From: Acinetobacter dispersus
Lineage (GTDB): Bacteria > Pseudomonadota > Gammaproteobacteria > Pseudomonadales > Moraxellaceae
Assembly: GCF_009884975.1 (NCBI RefSeq)
Contig: NZ_CP041970.1
Location: forward strand, 3,782,001-3,846,000
Length of the DNA stretch: 64,000 nucleotides
Reading direction: 5' to 3'
Every line of letters begins with the position of its first letter. Within the stretch, counting starts at the first letter, position 1. This document shows positions 17,403 through 27,101 of this stretch, piece by piece. The notes under the pieces are model-generated. The model saw only the letters and a program-made list of their open reading frames with translations. It was not told the DNA's origin and searched no databases. Both the position numbers and the translations under genes were made by a program.

Positions 17403-18044
17403 TTAATCTAGTTCAGGCTGGGGGGTTAATCGTAAATACGGTTTGACGGCCTTGTAACCTTTAGGGAAGCGCTGTTTGATTTCTTCCTCATCCTTTAATG
17501 ATGGAACAATCACCACATCTTCACCATGTTGCCAGTTAGCAGGTGTTGCAACTTTATGCTTATCGGTTAATTGTAGTGAATCTACTACGCGCAATACTTC
17601 ATTAAAATTACGACCTGTGGATGCAGGATAGGTAATAATCAAACGAACTTTCTTGTTCGGGTCAATAATAACCAATGAACGTACAGTTAGAGTTTCACTG
17701 GCATTTGGATGAATAAATCCATACAGCTCAGATACTTTACGTTCTTTGTCGGCAATGATTGGAAAATTAACAGTAGTATTCTGTGTTTCGTTGATGTCTT
17801 GAATCCAGCCTTGATGTGATTCAACATCGTCTACAGAAAGTGCAATGGCTTTCACACCGCGCTTATTAAACTCATCTTTTAGCTTTGCGGTGTAGCCAAG
17901 TTCCGTGGTACAGACTGGGGTGTAGTCTGCAGGATGGGAAAAAAGGATCCCCCAGCTATCCCCTAAAAAACCATAAAAATCAATATCACCTTGGCTTGAT
18001 TGTTGTTGGAAATTTGGGGCGATGTCGCCTAAACGTAATGTCAT
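17403..18044 (-). CDS. 1-Cys peroxiredoxin (Prx6 type)
   Basis: A cytoplasmic peroxide reductase of 213 residues. The peroxidatic cysteine is Cys45 in ADYTPVCTTE, and it is the only cysteine seen in the protein, so this is a 1-Cys enzyme needing an external thiol. The long C-terminal extension (about 160-213, with KVATPANWQHGEDVVIVPS) is the dimerisation arm of the Prx6 class. The start at 18044 (MTLRLGDIAPNF) is supported by AGAGGA upstream; six more codons are open to 18062. It is monocistronic and divergent from secA across 363 bp. Confidence 0.92.
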   Translation of the reverse strand: MTLRLGDIAPNFQQQSSQGDIDFYGFLGDSWGILFSHPADYTPVCTTELGYTAKLKDEFNKRGVKAIALSVDDVESHQGWIQDINETQNTTVNFPIIADKERKVSELYGFIHPNASETLTVRSLVIIDPNKKVRLIITYPASTGRNFNEVLRVVDSLQLTDKHKVATPANWQHGEDVVIVPSLKDEEEIKQRFPKGYKAVKPYLRLTPQPELD

Positions 18045-18407
18045 GATCAGTCCTCTATACATTCTTTATGTTTTCTGTCTGTATTCAATATGCAGCATTC
18101 GCTTTATAAAGAAAAAGATTGTTTTTTCATTTTGTTATGAGTTTTTGAGATATCAATACGTAGCTATGCTAAAAAATGATCAGAAATACACATTCAAATC
18201 GATGTAAGTTAAGGGCAAATTTGCTACATTAACGCTCTTTGGTTGTGTGATGTCAGAATCGCCTCGCAGATTTTTTTACCTGTTTGGATGCAAAGCACTT
18301 GTAGTTCTTATTTCTGACTCCATAATAACAGCTAAGAAAAAATTAACCGACCTAGGGTTTGTTGAAATTGACAAACCTTATAACAAACAGGATTAGAGAG
18401 TTTATTC
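18045..18407. other. 363 bp intergenic region upstream of secA
   Basis: No gene is seen, and no secM-like leader ORF precedes secA. For secA an extended -10 TGCTACATT lies at 18222-18230, giving a leader of about 170 nt. A small stem-loop (GGTTTGT / ACAAACC with an 8 nt loop) occurs at about 18355-18376, some 30 nt before the secA start. Confidence 0.5.
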
Positions 18408-21131
18408 ATGTTGGCAAGTCTGATCGGAGGTATCTTCGGTACAAAAAATGAGCGCGAGCTCAAACGCATGCGTAAAATTGTTGAACAAATCAATGCGCTT
18501 GAACCGACGATATCTGCTCTTAACGATGCAGACCTCTCTGCAAAAACTCCAGAATTCAAACAACGTTTTAATAATGGTGAAAGTTTAGATAAATTATTAC
18601 CAGAAGCTTTTGCGGTTTGTCGTGAAGCTGCAAAACGTGTCATGGGCATGCGTCACTATGATGTGCAGCTCATCGGTGGTATTACCTTACACGAAGGTAA
18701 AATTGCTGAGATGCGTACAGGTGAAGGTAAAACCCTGATGGGTACTTTGGCTTGTTACCTCAATGCATTAAGCGGACAAGGCGTTCACGTGATTACCGTG
18801 AATGATTACTTGGCGCAACGTGATGCTGAGTTAAACCGTCCATTATTTGAATTCTTAGGCTTGAGCATTGGTGTGATTTACTCCATGCAAATGCCTGATG
18901 AAAAAGCACAAGCTTATACCGCAGATATTACTTACGGTACCAACAACGAGTTCGGTTTCGACTATCTACGTGACAACATGGTGTTTTCTCTACAAGAGAA
19001 AAAACAGCGTGGTTTAAGCTATGCCATCATCGATGAAGTTGACTCAATTTTAATTGATGAGGCGCGTACGCCATTGATCATTTCTGGTCAAAGTGAAGAT
19101 TCATCTCATCTTTATCAGCTCATTAATAATATTCCTCCAACATTGCGCCCTCAAAAAGAAGAGAAAGTGGCTGATGGCGGACATTTTTGGGTGGATGAGA
19201 AACAACGTTCAGTGGAAATGACTGAAGTTGGTTATGAAACAGTTGAGCAAAAACTGATTGAAATGGGCTTGTTGGCTGAAGGTGAAAGCCTGTATTCAGC
19301 AACCAATTTGAATTTGGTTCACCATGTGACTGCAGCGATTCGTGCACATTATCTCTATCAAAAGAACGTGCACTATATCATTGGCGTGAATCCACAGACT
19401 CAAAAAGAAGAAGTCATTATTGTGGATGAGAGCACGGGTCGTACCATGCCTGGTCGTCGCTGGTCAGAAGGCTTGCACCAAGCGGTTGAAGCCAAAGAAA
19501 GCATGGAAATTCAACCTGAAAACCAAACGCTTGCAACCACAACTTTCCAAAACTATTTCCGTCTATATAAAAAGCTTTCAGGTATGACAGGTACTGCCGA
19601 TACTGAAGCTTCGGAAATGAAAGAAATCTATGGTTTAGATGTTGTGATTATTCCGACACATCGTCCAATGGTACGTGTGGATCATAATGACTTAATTTAT
19701 TTAAACCGTAATGGTAAATACACTGCGATTATTGAAGAAATTACCAATATTCGTCAGCAGGGTGTTGCACCAATTTTGATTGGTACGGCAACTATTGAAG
19801 CAAGTGAAATCCTTTCTTCTAAGTTATTACAAGCAGGTATCCATCACGAAGTCTTGAATGCGAAGCAGCATGAACGTGAGGCAGATATTATTGCGCAAGC
19901 GGGTAGTCCGAATGCAGTAACGATCGCAACTAACATGGCTGGTCGTGGTACGGATATTTTGCTCGGTGGTAACTGGAAAGCGAAACTTGCCAAAATCGAG
20001 AATTCAACGCCTGAAGATGAAGCACGCTTACAAGCACAATGGGAAAAAGATCACGAAGACGTTTTAAGTTCAGGTGGTTTACATATCATTGGTTCTGAGC
20101 GTCATGAATCACGTCGTATTGATAACCAGCTGCGTGGTCGTGCCGGTCGTCAAGGTGACCCAGGTGTATCTCGCTTCTATCTATCACTTGAAGATGATTT
20201 GATGCGTATCTTCGCAGGTGACCGTGTGGTTGCCATGATGCGTGCAATGGGCTTGCAAGAAAGTGAAGCGATTGAACACAAAATGGTAAGCCGTTCAATC
20301 GAAAATGCACAGCGTAAAGTTGAAGCACGTAACTTTGATATTCGTAAGAACTTATTGAAGTATGATGACGTAAACAACGAACAACGTAAGATTATTTACT
20401 CACAACGTGATGATGTTTTGGCTGAAAGCTCGCTACAAGACTACATCGAAGAAATGCATCATGAAGTGATCAAAGGATTAATTGCTAACTTTATTCCACC
20501 AGAGTCAATCCATGATCAATGGGATATTGAAGGTTTGGAAAATGCCTTGCATGCGGATTTAGGCATTGAATTACCAGTACAGCAATGGTTAGACCAAGAT
20601 CGTCGTTTAGATGAAGAAGGTCTAGTGGCACGTATTTCTGATGAAGTGATTGCGCGTTATCGTCAACGTCGTGAACAAATGGGTGATGAATCGGCAGCAA
20701 TGCTAGAGCGTCACTTTATGTTGAATTCACTTGATCGCCATTGGAAAGATCATTTAGCAGCGATGGATTATCTGCGTCAAGGTATTCATTTACGTGGTTA
20801 TGCGCAGAAGAATCCTGAGCAAGAATACAAAAAAGAAGCATTCAACTTATTTGTAAATATGTTGGGTGTGATTAAGTCAGATGTGGTGACTGATTTATCT
20901 CGTGTGCATGTACCGACTGCGGAAGAGTTGGCGGAACTTGAGGCTCAGCAACAACGTCAGGCTGAATCAATGCGTCTGTCTTTCGAGCATGATGATGTCG
21001 ATGGTCTCACTGGTGAAGTCACAGCTTCTGAAGAAGTTGTTGACCATACATTCCCAGTACCAGAAAGTCGTAATGCACCTTGTCCTTGTGGTTCAGGTTT
21101 AAAGTACAAACAATGTCACGGTAAAATCTAA
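18408..21131 (+). CDS. secA: Preprotein translocase ATPase SecA
   Basis: Motor ATPase that drives proteins through SecYEG. It is 907 residues, full length for the family. Walker A is [13 protein letters not shown] (about 102), the DEAD-like box is [17 protein letters not shown], the helicase motif is [10 protein letters not shown], and the C-terminal zinc-binding tail is [14 protein letters not shown], the SecB/ribosome-binding site. The start is preceded by TTAGAGAG. It is transcribed alone, with a strong terminator right after it. Regulation by a SecM-type arrest peptide is not indicated. Confidence 0.98.
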   Translation: MLASLIGGIFGTKNERELKRMRKIVEQINALEPTISALNDADLSAKTPEFKQRFNNGESLDKLLPEAFAVCREAAKRVMGMRHYDVQLIGGITLHEGKIAEMRTGEGKTLMGTLACYLNALSGQGVHVITVNDYLAQRDAELNRPLFEFLGLSIGVIYSMQMPDEKAQAYTADITYGTNNEFGFDYLRDNMVFSLQEKKQRGLSYAIIDEVDSILIDEARTPLIISGQSEDSSHLYQLINNIPPTLRPQKEEKVADGGHFWVDEKQRSVEMTEVGYETVEQKLIEMGLLAEGESLYSATNLNLVHHVTAAIRAHYLYQKNVHYIIGVNPQTQKEEVIIVDESTGRTMPGRRWSEGLHQAVEAKESMEIQPENQTLATTTFQNYFRLYKKLSGMTGTADTEASEMKEIYGLDVVIIPTHRPMVRVDHNDLIYLNRNGKYTAIIEEITNIRQQGVAPILIGTATIEASEILSSKLLQAGIHHEVLNAKQHEREADIIAQAGSPNAVTIATNMAGRGTDILLGGNWKAKLAKIENSTPEDEARLQAQWEKDHEDVLSSGGLHIIGSERHESRRIDNQLRGRAGRQGDPGVSRFYLSLEDDLMRIFAGDRVVAMMRAMGLQESEAIEHKMVSRSIENAQRKVEARNFDIRKNLLKYDDVNNEQRKIIYSQRDDVLAESSLQDYIEEMHHEVIKGLIANFIPPESIHDQWDIEGLENALHADLGIELPVQQWLDQDRRLDEEGLVARISDEVIARYRQRREQMGDESAAMLERHFMLNSLDRHWKDHLAAMDYLRQGIHLRGYAQKNPEQEYKKEAFNLFVNMLGVIKSDVVTDLSRVHVPTAEELAELEAQQQRQAESMRLSFEHDDVDGLTGEVTASEEVVDHTFPVPESRNAPCPCGSGLKYKQCHGKI

Positions 21132-21156
21132 GCTTCGACTTAGATTAAGCTGAAAT

Positions 21157-21188
21157 AAAAAAGCAGAGCATTGGTCTCTGCTTTTTTT
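21157..21188 (+). terminator. Intrinsic terminator after secA
   Basis: AGCAGAG and CTCTGCT pair around a 7 nt loop and are followed by seven Ts. A second stem (AATCTAAG / CTTAGATT, about 21125-21146) precedes it. Confidence 0.9.
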
Positions 21189-21278
21189 ACGAGAATTTAC
21201 TTGAGTCCAAGCACGCTTTGTAGTTTCATTATTGGACTTATAGATCTTGATTGAGTTCGCATTAAAAGCGGGAAGACA

Positions 21279-21683
21279 ATGAAAAAACCATTACAACTTT
21301 TAATTTTGGCAAGTGCGGCGGTATCTGGTTTTGCATTTGCAAATGATGCGCCACAAACCACGACTGTGGATAAAGTGTTGGCAGCAAAAGGTACAAATAC
21401 AGCAGAAGCGCAAATAAAACGTGAAGTGACTACGGTGATTAGCCCACGTACTGGCATTCGCTATACGCTAGGTGATACTGGTAATCGCCCAATTGTATTG
21501 CAAACTGCAGCAATTGCACCTGCAAACTCTGCCAATATCAATCGTATTGTGGCATCTAACCCTGCATTATCAGCACAAAGCCAAGAGAAAGCCAAGATTG
21601 CTTTAATCGGTGAGACGGCTGTTCAAGCGGCTAATGCTGCAGCTGCACAAACTGCAAGTACACAGACAGCAAAAGCAAATTAA
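21279..21683 (+). CDS. Small exported Ala/Thr-rich protein of unknown function
   Basis: A 134-residue protein with a clear Sec signal peptide (MKKPLQLLILASAAVSGFAF, then AND), giving a mature periplasmic protein of about 112 residues. The mature part begins with DAPQTTTVDKVLAAKGTNTA. It has a central conserved-looking segment TVISPRTGIRYTLGDTGNRP and a low-complexity, Ala/Gln/Thr-rich tail. No cysteines or catalytic motifs are seen. Flanked by two terminators, it is monocistronic. I do not recognise the family; a structural or envelope role is only a guess. Confidence 0.7.
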   Translation: MKKPLQLLILASAAVSGFAFANDAPQTTTVDKVLAAKGTNTAEAQIKREVTTVISPRTGIRYTLGDTGNRPIVLQTAAIAPANSANINRIVASNPALSAQSQEKAKIALIGETAVQAANAAAAQTASTQTAKAN

Positions 21684-21701
21684 TTACGATTTGTTTAAAA
21701 T

Positions 21702-21733
21702 AAAAAAAGAGATGCAACTGCATCTCTTTTTTT
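21702..21733. terminator. Bidirectional intrinsic terminator
   Basis: AGAGATGCA and TGCATCTCT pair around a 2 nt loop, flanked by an A-run and a T-run. It separates the small exported protein from the convergent lpxO-like gene. Confidence 0.9.
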
Positions 21734-21747
21734 ATGGAAGAATATTT

Positions 21748-22653
21748 TTATAAAAAACTTGGTAATAAAATTAAGCCAATCAAAATAGCAAATAGCACCC
21801 ACTTAGACACATAGTAGAGTGGGCGATTACGTTCTTTTAAACCACGGCCATAATGGTGGACCGCATAACCATATTTGAAAATACGGTTAATAAAACCAGT
21901 TTTGTCTTGATCATCATTTGGTGAGCTAGCTGCAGACATTACATTACGACCAAACCAATAATTCAGCTTTTGTGCCCAGCCCCATTTCATTGGACGTTCG
22001 ATATCACAGAATAAGATGATACGGGTTTCATCAGTTTTGTTTTCAGCCCAATGCACAAAAGTTTCATCAAAGACGGTTGCTTCACCATCTCGCCAGCTAT
22101 AACGCTCTTGATCGACTTCAATAAAGCAATCATCGCTATTTGGCGTGACCAGACCCAAGTGATAACGTACAGAACCTGCATAAGGATCACGGTGTTTACC
22201 CAAATAACTACCCGATGGTAGTTCGGTAAACATAGCGGCTTTCACCGAAGGAATGCTTTCCAGCAGAGCCACTGTTTTTGGGCAGAGTTGCTGTGCTGAA
22301 GGATGGCTGTCTTGGTACCATTTTAGATAGAAACGTTTCCAACCACGTTTGAAGAAGGTGTTAAAGCCTGCATCATTATTTTTTTCAGACGCTTTAATTT
22401 GGTTTTGCAGTTGAATTGCTTCTTCTCGAATCACTTGCCAATTATCTTGCAATGGTTTCAGTTCTGGAAACTGTGCCACGTCGAAGAAGGGTTGGTTCGG
22501 CAATTTAGAAAAACCAGTCATGAACATGTTCACTGGTGCTAAAAATGTCGAATGGTCAAATAATTGTCGAGATGCTTTTAATCTTTCTTTACCCCGGAAA
22601 TAGGTATATAAAAAGCTGATTAAAAATACGGCAACGATAATCACTGCGTACAT
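21748..22653 (-). CDS. lpxO: Lipid A / aspartyl-asparaginyl beta-hydroxylase (LpxO-like)
   Basis: An Fe(II)/2-oxoglutarate dioxygenase predicted to 2-hydroxylate an acyl chain of lipid A at the inner membrane. It is 301 residues, with an N-terminal TM anchor (about 2-18) and a C-terminal hydrophobic segment (about 282-300). The jelly-roll core carries the iron ligands in GKHRDPY and FVHWAEN and the 2-oxoglutarate-binding Arg in ETRIILFCDIERP. Architecture and length match LpxO rather than soluble AspH. It is monocistronic, with an inverted repeat about 110 bp upstream. Confidence 0.88.
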   Translation of the reverse strand: MYAVIIVAVFLISFLYTYFRGKERLKASRQLFDHSTFLAPVNMFMTGFSKLPNQPFFDVAQFPELKPLQDNWQVIREEAIQLQNQIKASEKNNDAGFNTFFKRGWKRFYLKWYQDSHPSAQQLCPKTVALLESIPSVKAAMFTELPSGSYLGKHRDPYAGSVRYHLGLVTPNSDDCFIEVDQERYSWRDGEATVFDETFVHWAENKTDETRIILFCDIERPMKWGWAQKLNYWFGRNVMSAASSPNDDQDKTGFINRIFKYGYAVHHYGRGLKERNRPLYYVSKWVLFAILIGLILLPSFL

Positions 22654-22764
22654 AACACAATCGTCTAAAAAAAATGAAGGCGGTTATTTTAGCATAAAAA
22701 ATATTTGGAAGAATGCTGTTATAAAAGCAACTTTATAAGATAAAAACTATGCAATTGAATGGTA

Positions 22765-22807
22765 TTTCAGATGATCTGAGTTGGTTTTTTGCACAGATCA
22801 TCTGAAA
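22765..22807. repeat. Perfect 14 bp inverted repeat between MFS gene and lpxO
   Basis: TTTCAGATGATCTG (22765-22778) and CAGATCATCTGAAA (22794-22807) are perfectly inverted with a 15 nt loop. Each arm is itself nearly palindromic. No U-tract follows on the minus strand, so it is an atypical terminator for the MFS gene or a protein-binding dyad upstream of lpxO. Confidence 0.65.
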
Positions 22808-22816
22808 AAATGACGA

Positions 22817-24127
22817 TTAGATTTGGTTGTTTACATCATCATTTTTAGTTTCGCGCATCAGTAAGAACGCGATTAAAGAGAGGATCGAAGCTAGGCTGAG
22901 ATATAAACCGACTGCACCCAGACCATAGCTTTCTGCCAGTTTTGTCGCGATATATGGTGCGAAAGAAGCCCCAAAAATACCCGCCAAGTTAAAGGTTAAA
23001 GCTGAGCCTGTATAGCGAACGGAAGTCGGGAAAATTTCAGACAGGACTGTGCCAATTGGCCCATAGGTTAAGCCCATGATTGAAAGACCGATACATAAGA
23101 ACAAGAACACCAAAATCGGGCTACCTGAACCTAATAGCGGTGCGAAACACAATCCGAATAGGGCTGAAAGAATACACACTGCAATCGATGTATTTTTACG
23201 ACCAAATTTCTCTGCAAAAATTGCAGATAGGGGAATAAAGGCAGCAAAACAGAGGGTTGCAAACAGTTGTAACACCAAGAAGTCACCACGTGCATAGCCG
23301 AGCTTTGTGGTTCCCCAGTTCAAGGCAAATACGGTGGTGAGATAGAACACGACAAAGGTACAGATGGCTGCAATTGTCCCGAGCACCAACATTGGAAAAT
23401 GTTTGGTCATGACTTCTTTGAAAGGGACATTTACTTCTTTCTGCTTATTCAATACCTTTTGGAAGGCAGGTGTTTCATGCAACTTCAAACGGATATATAA
23501 GCCGACTAAAACCAATACTGCACTGGCGATAAATGGAATACGCCAGCCCCAAGTCATAAACGCCTGTTCAGACATAAAAGCATTGAGTAATAAAAATGAA
23601 CCTGTTGCAAGGATAAAACCAATCGGGGCACCGAGTTGTGGGAACATCCCATACCAAGCGCGTTTGCCCTCTGGTGCATTCTCAGTGGCAAGCAGTACCG
23701 CACCACTCCATTCACCACCTAAGCCCAAACCTTGGCCTAAACGACACAAGGCAAGCAATAGTGGTGCAGCGAGACCAATTTGTGCATAAGTTGGTAACAG
23801 ACCGATACAAACCGTAGAAATCCCCATGGTTAGCAAGGCTGCAACCAATGTGGCTTTACGTCCGATTCGGTCACCGAGATGTCCGAAAATCGCAGCACCA
23901 ATAGGACGTGCAATAAAGGCAATCGCAAAGGTTGCCAGAGATTTGAGCACCGCAGCGCCATCGCTACTTTCTGGGAAAAACAAATGTGGAAAAATGAGTA
24001 CTGCTGCGGTGGCATAGATATAAAAGTCAAAAAACTCAATCGTCGTACCGACAAGGCTGGCAAATAATACCCGTACTTTTGAATTGCTGGCCACTTCTGG
24101 GGTGGCAGTCGTAGTGCTTGACGACAT
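22817..24127 (-). CDS. MFS transporter, metabolite:H+ symporter (MHS) family
   Basis: A 436-residue inner-membrane carrier with 12 predicted TM segments. It has the MHS-type start TTIEFFDFYIYATAAVLIFP, the MFS loop signature GHLGDRIGRKATL between TM2 and TM3 and the GRLGQGLGLGGEWSGA-like block (here CRLGQGLGLGGEW). A second loop, FGRKNTS, is present in the C-half. Relatives take up organic acids or betaines such as shikimate, alpha-ketoglutarate or proline betaine, but the substrate cannot be told. It is monocistronic, and no catabolic genes are adjacent. Confidence 0.88.
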   Translation of the reverse strand: MSSSTTTATPEVASNSKVRVLFASLVGTTIEFFDFYIYATAAVLIFPHLFFPESSDGAAVLKSLATFAIAFIARPIGAAIFGHLGDRIGRKATLVAALLTMGISTVCIGLLPTYAQIGLAAPLLLALCRLGQGLGLGGEWSGAVLLATENAPEGKRAWYGMFPQLGAPIGFILATGSFLLLNAFMSEQAFMTWGWRIPFIASAVLVLVGLYIRLKLHETPAFQKVLNKQKEVNVPFKEVMTKHFPMLVLGTIAAICTFVVFYLTTVFALNWGTTKLGYARGDFLVLQLFATLCFAAFIPLSAIFAEKFGRKNTSIAVCILSALFGLCFAPLLGSGSPILVFLFLCIGLSIMGLTYGPIGTVLSEIFPTSVRYTGSALTFNLAGIFGASFAPYIATKLAESYGLGAVGLYLSLASILSLIAFLLMRETKNDDVNNQI

Positions 24128-24231
24128 ACAAGACCTTCATGTTATTCATTCAAGAAACAGAATAGCGGTTGTCTTGAAAATTCCTTTTGAATGTGCAGTT
24201 TTACTTCGAAAACTTAATGCTATATATGGAC

Positions 24232-24873
24232 TTATAATACATAACAGTAGATTGCCAAAAAGTGTAATCCTGCGCCTAATAGCACAAAAACATGCCAAAT
24301 TGCGTGGGTATATCTTACCTTTTTTAAGGCATAAAACAATGTGCCGATGGTATAAGCCAAACCACCTGCAATCAGCAGTTGCACAGCATCTTTGGAAAGA
24401 TAGCGCTGCATATCATCCATCACTAAAACGGCTAACCATCCCATAACTAAATAAGCAGCTAAAGAAATTTTCTGGAAACGATGAATAAAGACCAGTTTGA
24501 ACAGTGTACCGATTAGCGCAATTGTCCATAATGCAATCAGCAAATAATGTGCTTTGGCGGTTGGAATCGCGATACTCAAAAATGGGGTATAGGTTCCTGC
24601 AATCAGATAGTAAATCGCAGTATGATCCAATTTTTTATACCAATAACGCTTACGTTCATCCACAGCAAAGTGATACAGCATGGAACTTGCAAGCAAGAGA
24701 ACAAGACTAAAACCATAGACCCATAAACTGATCCACTGTCCCAATGGTAAATACTGGCCCTTAATAATCATAAAGATTGAGGCAATTAAAGCCAGTGCAG
24801 CACCAATACCATGGCTATAGGCATTAATCAGTTCTTCTTTCGGGTCATAGTCCAGCAGTGTTTTTGTGTTCAT
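24232..24873 (-). CDS. Hemolysin III / PAQR-family membrane protein (TrhA-like)
   Basis: A 7-TM inner-membrane protein of 213 residues. The hallmark residues are present: SHGIGAALA in TM1, SSMLYHF in TM2, YWYKKLDHTAIYYLIAGTYTPF in TM3 and HAIWHVFVLLGAGLHF at the C-terminus, whose histidines with the Asp/His of TM3 form the predicted metal site of PAQR proteins. The start at 24873 (MNTKTLLDYDPKEE) best matches the family; in-frame alternatives exist at 24891 (ATG) and 24918 (TTG). Members affect membrane-lipid homeostasis; haemolysis is a historical name. Confidence 0.85.
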   Translation of the reverse strand: MNTKTLLDYDPKEELINAYSHGIGAALALIASIFMIIKGQYLPLGQWISLWVYGFSLVLLLASSMLYHFAVDERKRYWYKKLDHTAIYYLIAGTYTPFLSIAIPTAKAHYLLIALWTIALIGTLFKLVFIHRFQKISLAAYLVMGWLAVLVMDDMQRYLSKDAVQLLIAGGLAYTIGTLFYALKKVRYTHAIWHVFVLLGAGLHFLAIYCYVL

Positions 24874-24975
24874 CAAGCTTTCAGGTTGCATAAAAAATAC
24901 AACTGTATCGTAATGCAATTTCCCTTTTAAAGTAAGACGCTTTAAAATTTAGTTTCTATTTGTCAGGTTTTCATT

Positions 24976-26193
24976 ATGTTTGCGCCGAAATTTTCTTTTG
25001 AACAAGAACAGCAGTTTTTCTTGGATATCCAGCAATCTATTGAAAATAAAAGCTTTGATCGCCTTATCTTAAGTCAATATAAAGGTGAAATAGCGCAACT
25101 AGAAAAGATAAGCTTTCGTGTGATTGAGCTGCAAGGACAAGCAATGCTGTCTTGTTTATATCACCATACTACGCAAGATGTGACCAAAAACTATACGATA
25201 GATGAAGGTTTAGAGAAAATTGCTGAATTATTGAATCAGTGTAAACAGGCCAACTTATTTAGCTTGGAGCAAGATATTCAGCTTAAGAAAAACAAAAAGA
25301 AAGCCATGCTGAATTGCCAGAAGAAGCAAGCCTCTGTCGACAAAGTAGGACAACAGCAGCACGATCGTGAAAAACAGCGTTATGTACAACAGCAAAGTCC
25401 ATTTTTAAAACATCTCGGGATTACTGATGAAAAAGGGCAAATTGTCCCAAGCATGGCGCGGAAGTGGAAACAGATTAATAAATTTATTGAAATCTTTTCG
25501 CATGCGTATGAACAGATTGATGCTTCACAGCAAGAGTTGAATATTGTTGATTTTGGCTCAGGCAAAGGTTATTTAACTTTTGCTTTATATGATTATTTGC
25601 AGGCGCAGCATAAGACACCCTTAATTACGGGCGTTGAACTACGTTCAAACTTGGTTGAATTTTGTCAGAATGTTGCCGATCAGACGGGTTTTAGTCATCT
25701 TGATTTCTTTGAAGGTGATGTTCGTAGTTATCAACCAGAAAAGTTAGATGTGATGATTGCATTGCATGCCTGTGATATCGCCACTGACTTTGCTATTCAT
25801 ACTGGGATTCGTCTCAATGCATCCATGATTATGTGTGCGCCTTGTTGCCATAAAGAACTTCGTCCACAACTGCAAAGCCCAGAGGTTTTACAGCCGATGT
25901 TGCAATTTGGTATTCACGCGGGGCAACAGGCAGAAATGTTAACGGATACTTTACGTGCATTACTGCTTAAAGCTTATGGTTATGAAACCAAAGTTTTTGA
26001 GTTTGTGTCTTTGGAGCATACTAGTAAGAATAAAATGATTCTTGCGACCAAGCGCAAAGATATTCAACAACCTGATGCCAAAATCATGCAGCAAATCCAA
26101 GCATTAAAAGCCATGTATGGCATTGAAAAACAGAGTCTGGAATTATTATTGCAAGATCAGATGCCAGTCGAGAATATTGGCTGTAAGTGTTAA
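24976..26193 (+). CDS. SAM-dependent methyltransferase (Methyltransf_32-like)
   Basis: A 405-residue cytoplasmic protein. The N-terminal 160 residues are a family-specific, lysine/glutamine-rich region. The catalytic Rossmann domain follows with the SAM-binding motif IVDFGSGKGYLTFALY (about 192), the acidic loop GVELRSNLVEFC and ALHACDIATD. A distinctive CAPCCHKELR motif (about 293) also occurs in METTL25/GSTCD-type methyltransferases. The substrate is unknown; an RNA or protein target is plausible. The next gene begins 17 nt downstream, suggesting an operon. Confidence 0.8.
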   Translation: MFAPKFSFEQEQQFFLDIQQSIENKSFDRLILSQYKGEIAQLEKISFRVIELQGQAMLSCLYHHTTQDVTKNYTIDEGLEKIAELLNQCKQANLFSLEQDIQLKKNKKKAMLNCQKKQASVDKVGQQQHDREKQRYVQQQSPFLKHLGITDEKGQIVPSMARKWKQINKFIEIFSHAYEQIDASQQELNIVDFGSGKGYLTFALYDYLQAQHKTPLITGVELRSNLVEFCQNVADQTGFSHLDFFEGDVRSYQPEKLDVMIALHACDIATDFAIHTGIRLNASMIMCAPCCHKELRPQLQSPEVLQPMLQFGIHAGQQAEMLTDTLRALLLKAYGYETKVFEFVSLEHTSKNKMILATKRKDIQQPDAKIMQQIQALKAMYGIEKQSLELLLQDQMPVENIGCKC

Positions 26194-26210
26194 TTAAAAC
26201 AGAGAAAACG

Positions 26211-26633
26211 ATGTACCAAGTCAAACAGGGAAATTGGGATCAATTACAGCAAGATGCGAAATTGATCCGAACATTGGTTTTTATTCAGGAACAAGGTATT
26301 GCTGAAGCGGATGAGTGGGATGAGCAAGATGCGATCTCACAACACTTTGTTATCTATGATCAGGATCAGCCGATTGCGACAGCACGATTATTACAAAATA
26401 ATAGTGTGGGGCGAGTTGCTGTGCTTAAGGCTTATCGGGGGCAAGGTCTTGGTCAAATGATTATGCTGAATATTATTGACTTTGCGAAGCAGCAGGGACG
26501 TGCATTCCTGTATTTGTCTTCACAAGTCCATGCGATGTCATTTTATCAGCAGCTTGGTTTTGTGGTGCAAGGGGATGAATATGATGAATGTGGCATCCCT
26601 CATATTGAAATGCGGATGCCACTTCTACAGTAA
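26211..26633 (+). CDS. GNAT-family N-acetyltransferase
   Basis: A 140-residue acetyl-CoA-dependent acyltransferase. The acetyl-CoA binding motif A is GRVAVLKAYRGQGLGQMIM (R/Q-x-x-G-x-G as RGQGLG, about 77-82), preceded by the strand QPIATARLLQ and followed by SFYQQLGFVVQGDEY. This layout is typical of the YjcF/ElaA-like group. The start at ATG 26211 (MYQVKQGNW) follows AGAGAAAAC; eight further codons are open upstream. It is likely co-transcribed with the methyltransferase gene. The substrate is unknown. Confidence 0.85.
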   Translation: MYQVKQGNWDQLQQDAKLIRTLVFIQEQGIAEADEWDEQDAISQHFVIYDQDQPIATARLLQNNSVGRVAVLKAYRGQGLGQMIMLNIIDFAKQQGRAFLYLSSQVHAMSFYQQLGFVVQGDEYDECGIPHIEMRMPLLQ

Positions 26634-26671
26634 ATTCAGAATGAAGTGAATGAGCTTGAATTGGACTGAGT

Positions 26672-26908
26672 TTATGGCTGTTGCTGAGTTTGGGCAGCCA
26701 CTTCAGAACTCGCTGAAGAGCTATTTTGAGCATGTTCCTGTTGTTGCGCTTTACGTTGTGCGCCTGGCATATAATCAGGTTCTTGGGTCATGGCCAAATA
26801 GAAAAAGCTTAAAAAGATCGTGCTGAGCACACCGACAATAATGACAAATTTCCATCCCAATACGGTTTCTTCATTTGAATCTTTTTTTGGGGATGGTTGA
26901 TTATTCAT
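26672..26908 (-). CDS. Small single-TM protein (paralogue of the one at 28023-28247)
   Basis: A 78-residue protein: a charged N-terminus, one TM helix (about 21-40, VIIVGVLSTIFLSFFYLAM), the conserved juxtamembrane motif EPDYMPGAQ and a Gln/Ser-rich tail. The segment GWKFVIIVGVLSTIFL with FYLAMTQEPDYMP matches GWKALIITTILSVLFM with FYLAINNEPDYMP in the protein on the other side of the patatin gene. The start at 26908 (MNNQPSPKK) is chosen because the seven upstream codons are unlike the paralogue. Function unknown. Confidence 0.7.
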   Translation of the reverse strand: MNNQPSPKKDSNEETVLGWKFVIIVGVLSTIFLSFFYLAMTQEPDYMPGAQRKAQQQEHAQNSSSASSEVAAQTQQQP

Positions 26909-27003
26909 AATAAATTCCAAAAATAACAAAACATAAAACTAGATTTTGCGCCTTTTGAGGCAGATTTGCCAAGTGGAAATTTTGAATAAGAAATTGGCTC
27001 ACC

Positions 27004-27078
27004 CTTTGGATAGGGACGCGTAGACCAAAGATGCTGCCATCGTTGAACTAAGAAAAAACGCTTCGCCATCCAAAGGAA
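27004..27078. repeat. Inverted repeat with 9 bp arms in the patatin 3' region
   Basis: CCTTTGGAT (from about 27004) and ATCCAAAGG (ending about 27077) are perfectly inverted around a loop of roughly 55 nt. It lies between the patatin gene and the small membrane-protein gene. Its function is unknown. Confidence 0.45.
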
Positions 27079-27101
27079 AATTGGATTTGTTTGTATAAAA
27101 A

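Noticed and set aside
18022..18207. Possible secM-like leader peptide upstream of secA (61 codons).
   Set aside because: It begins inside the divergent peroxiredoxin gene, has no signal peptide plus arrest motif layout, and ends about 200 bp before secA.
26905..27069. A 54-codon minus-strand ORF (MAKRFFLVQRWQHLWSTRPY...) between the patatin and small membrane-protein genes, ending in an ATGA overlap with the latter.
   Set aside because: No Shine-Dalgarno, composition unlike a protein domain, and it lies over an inverted repeat. Kept out of the gene list, though the overlap is suggestive.
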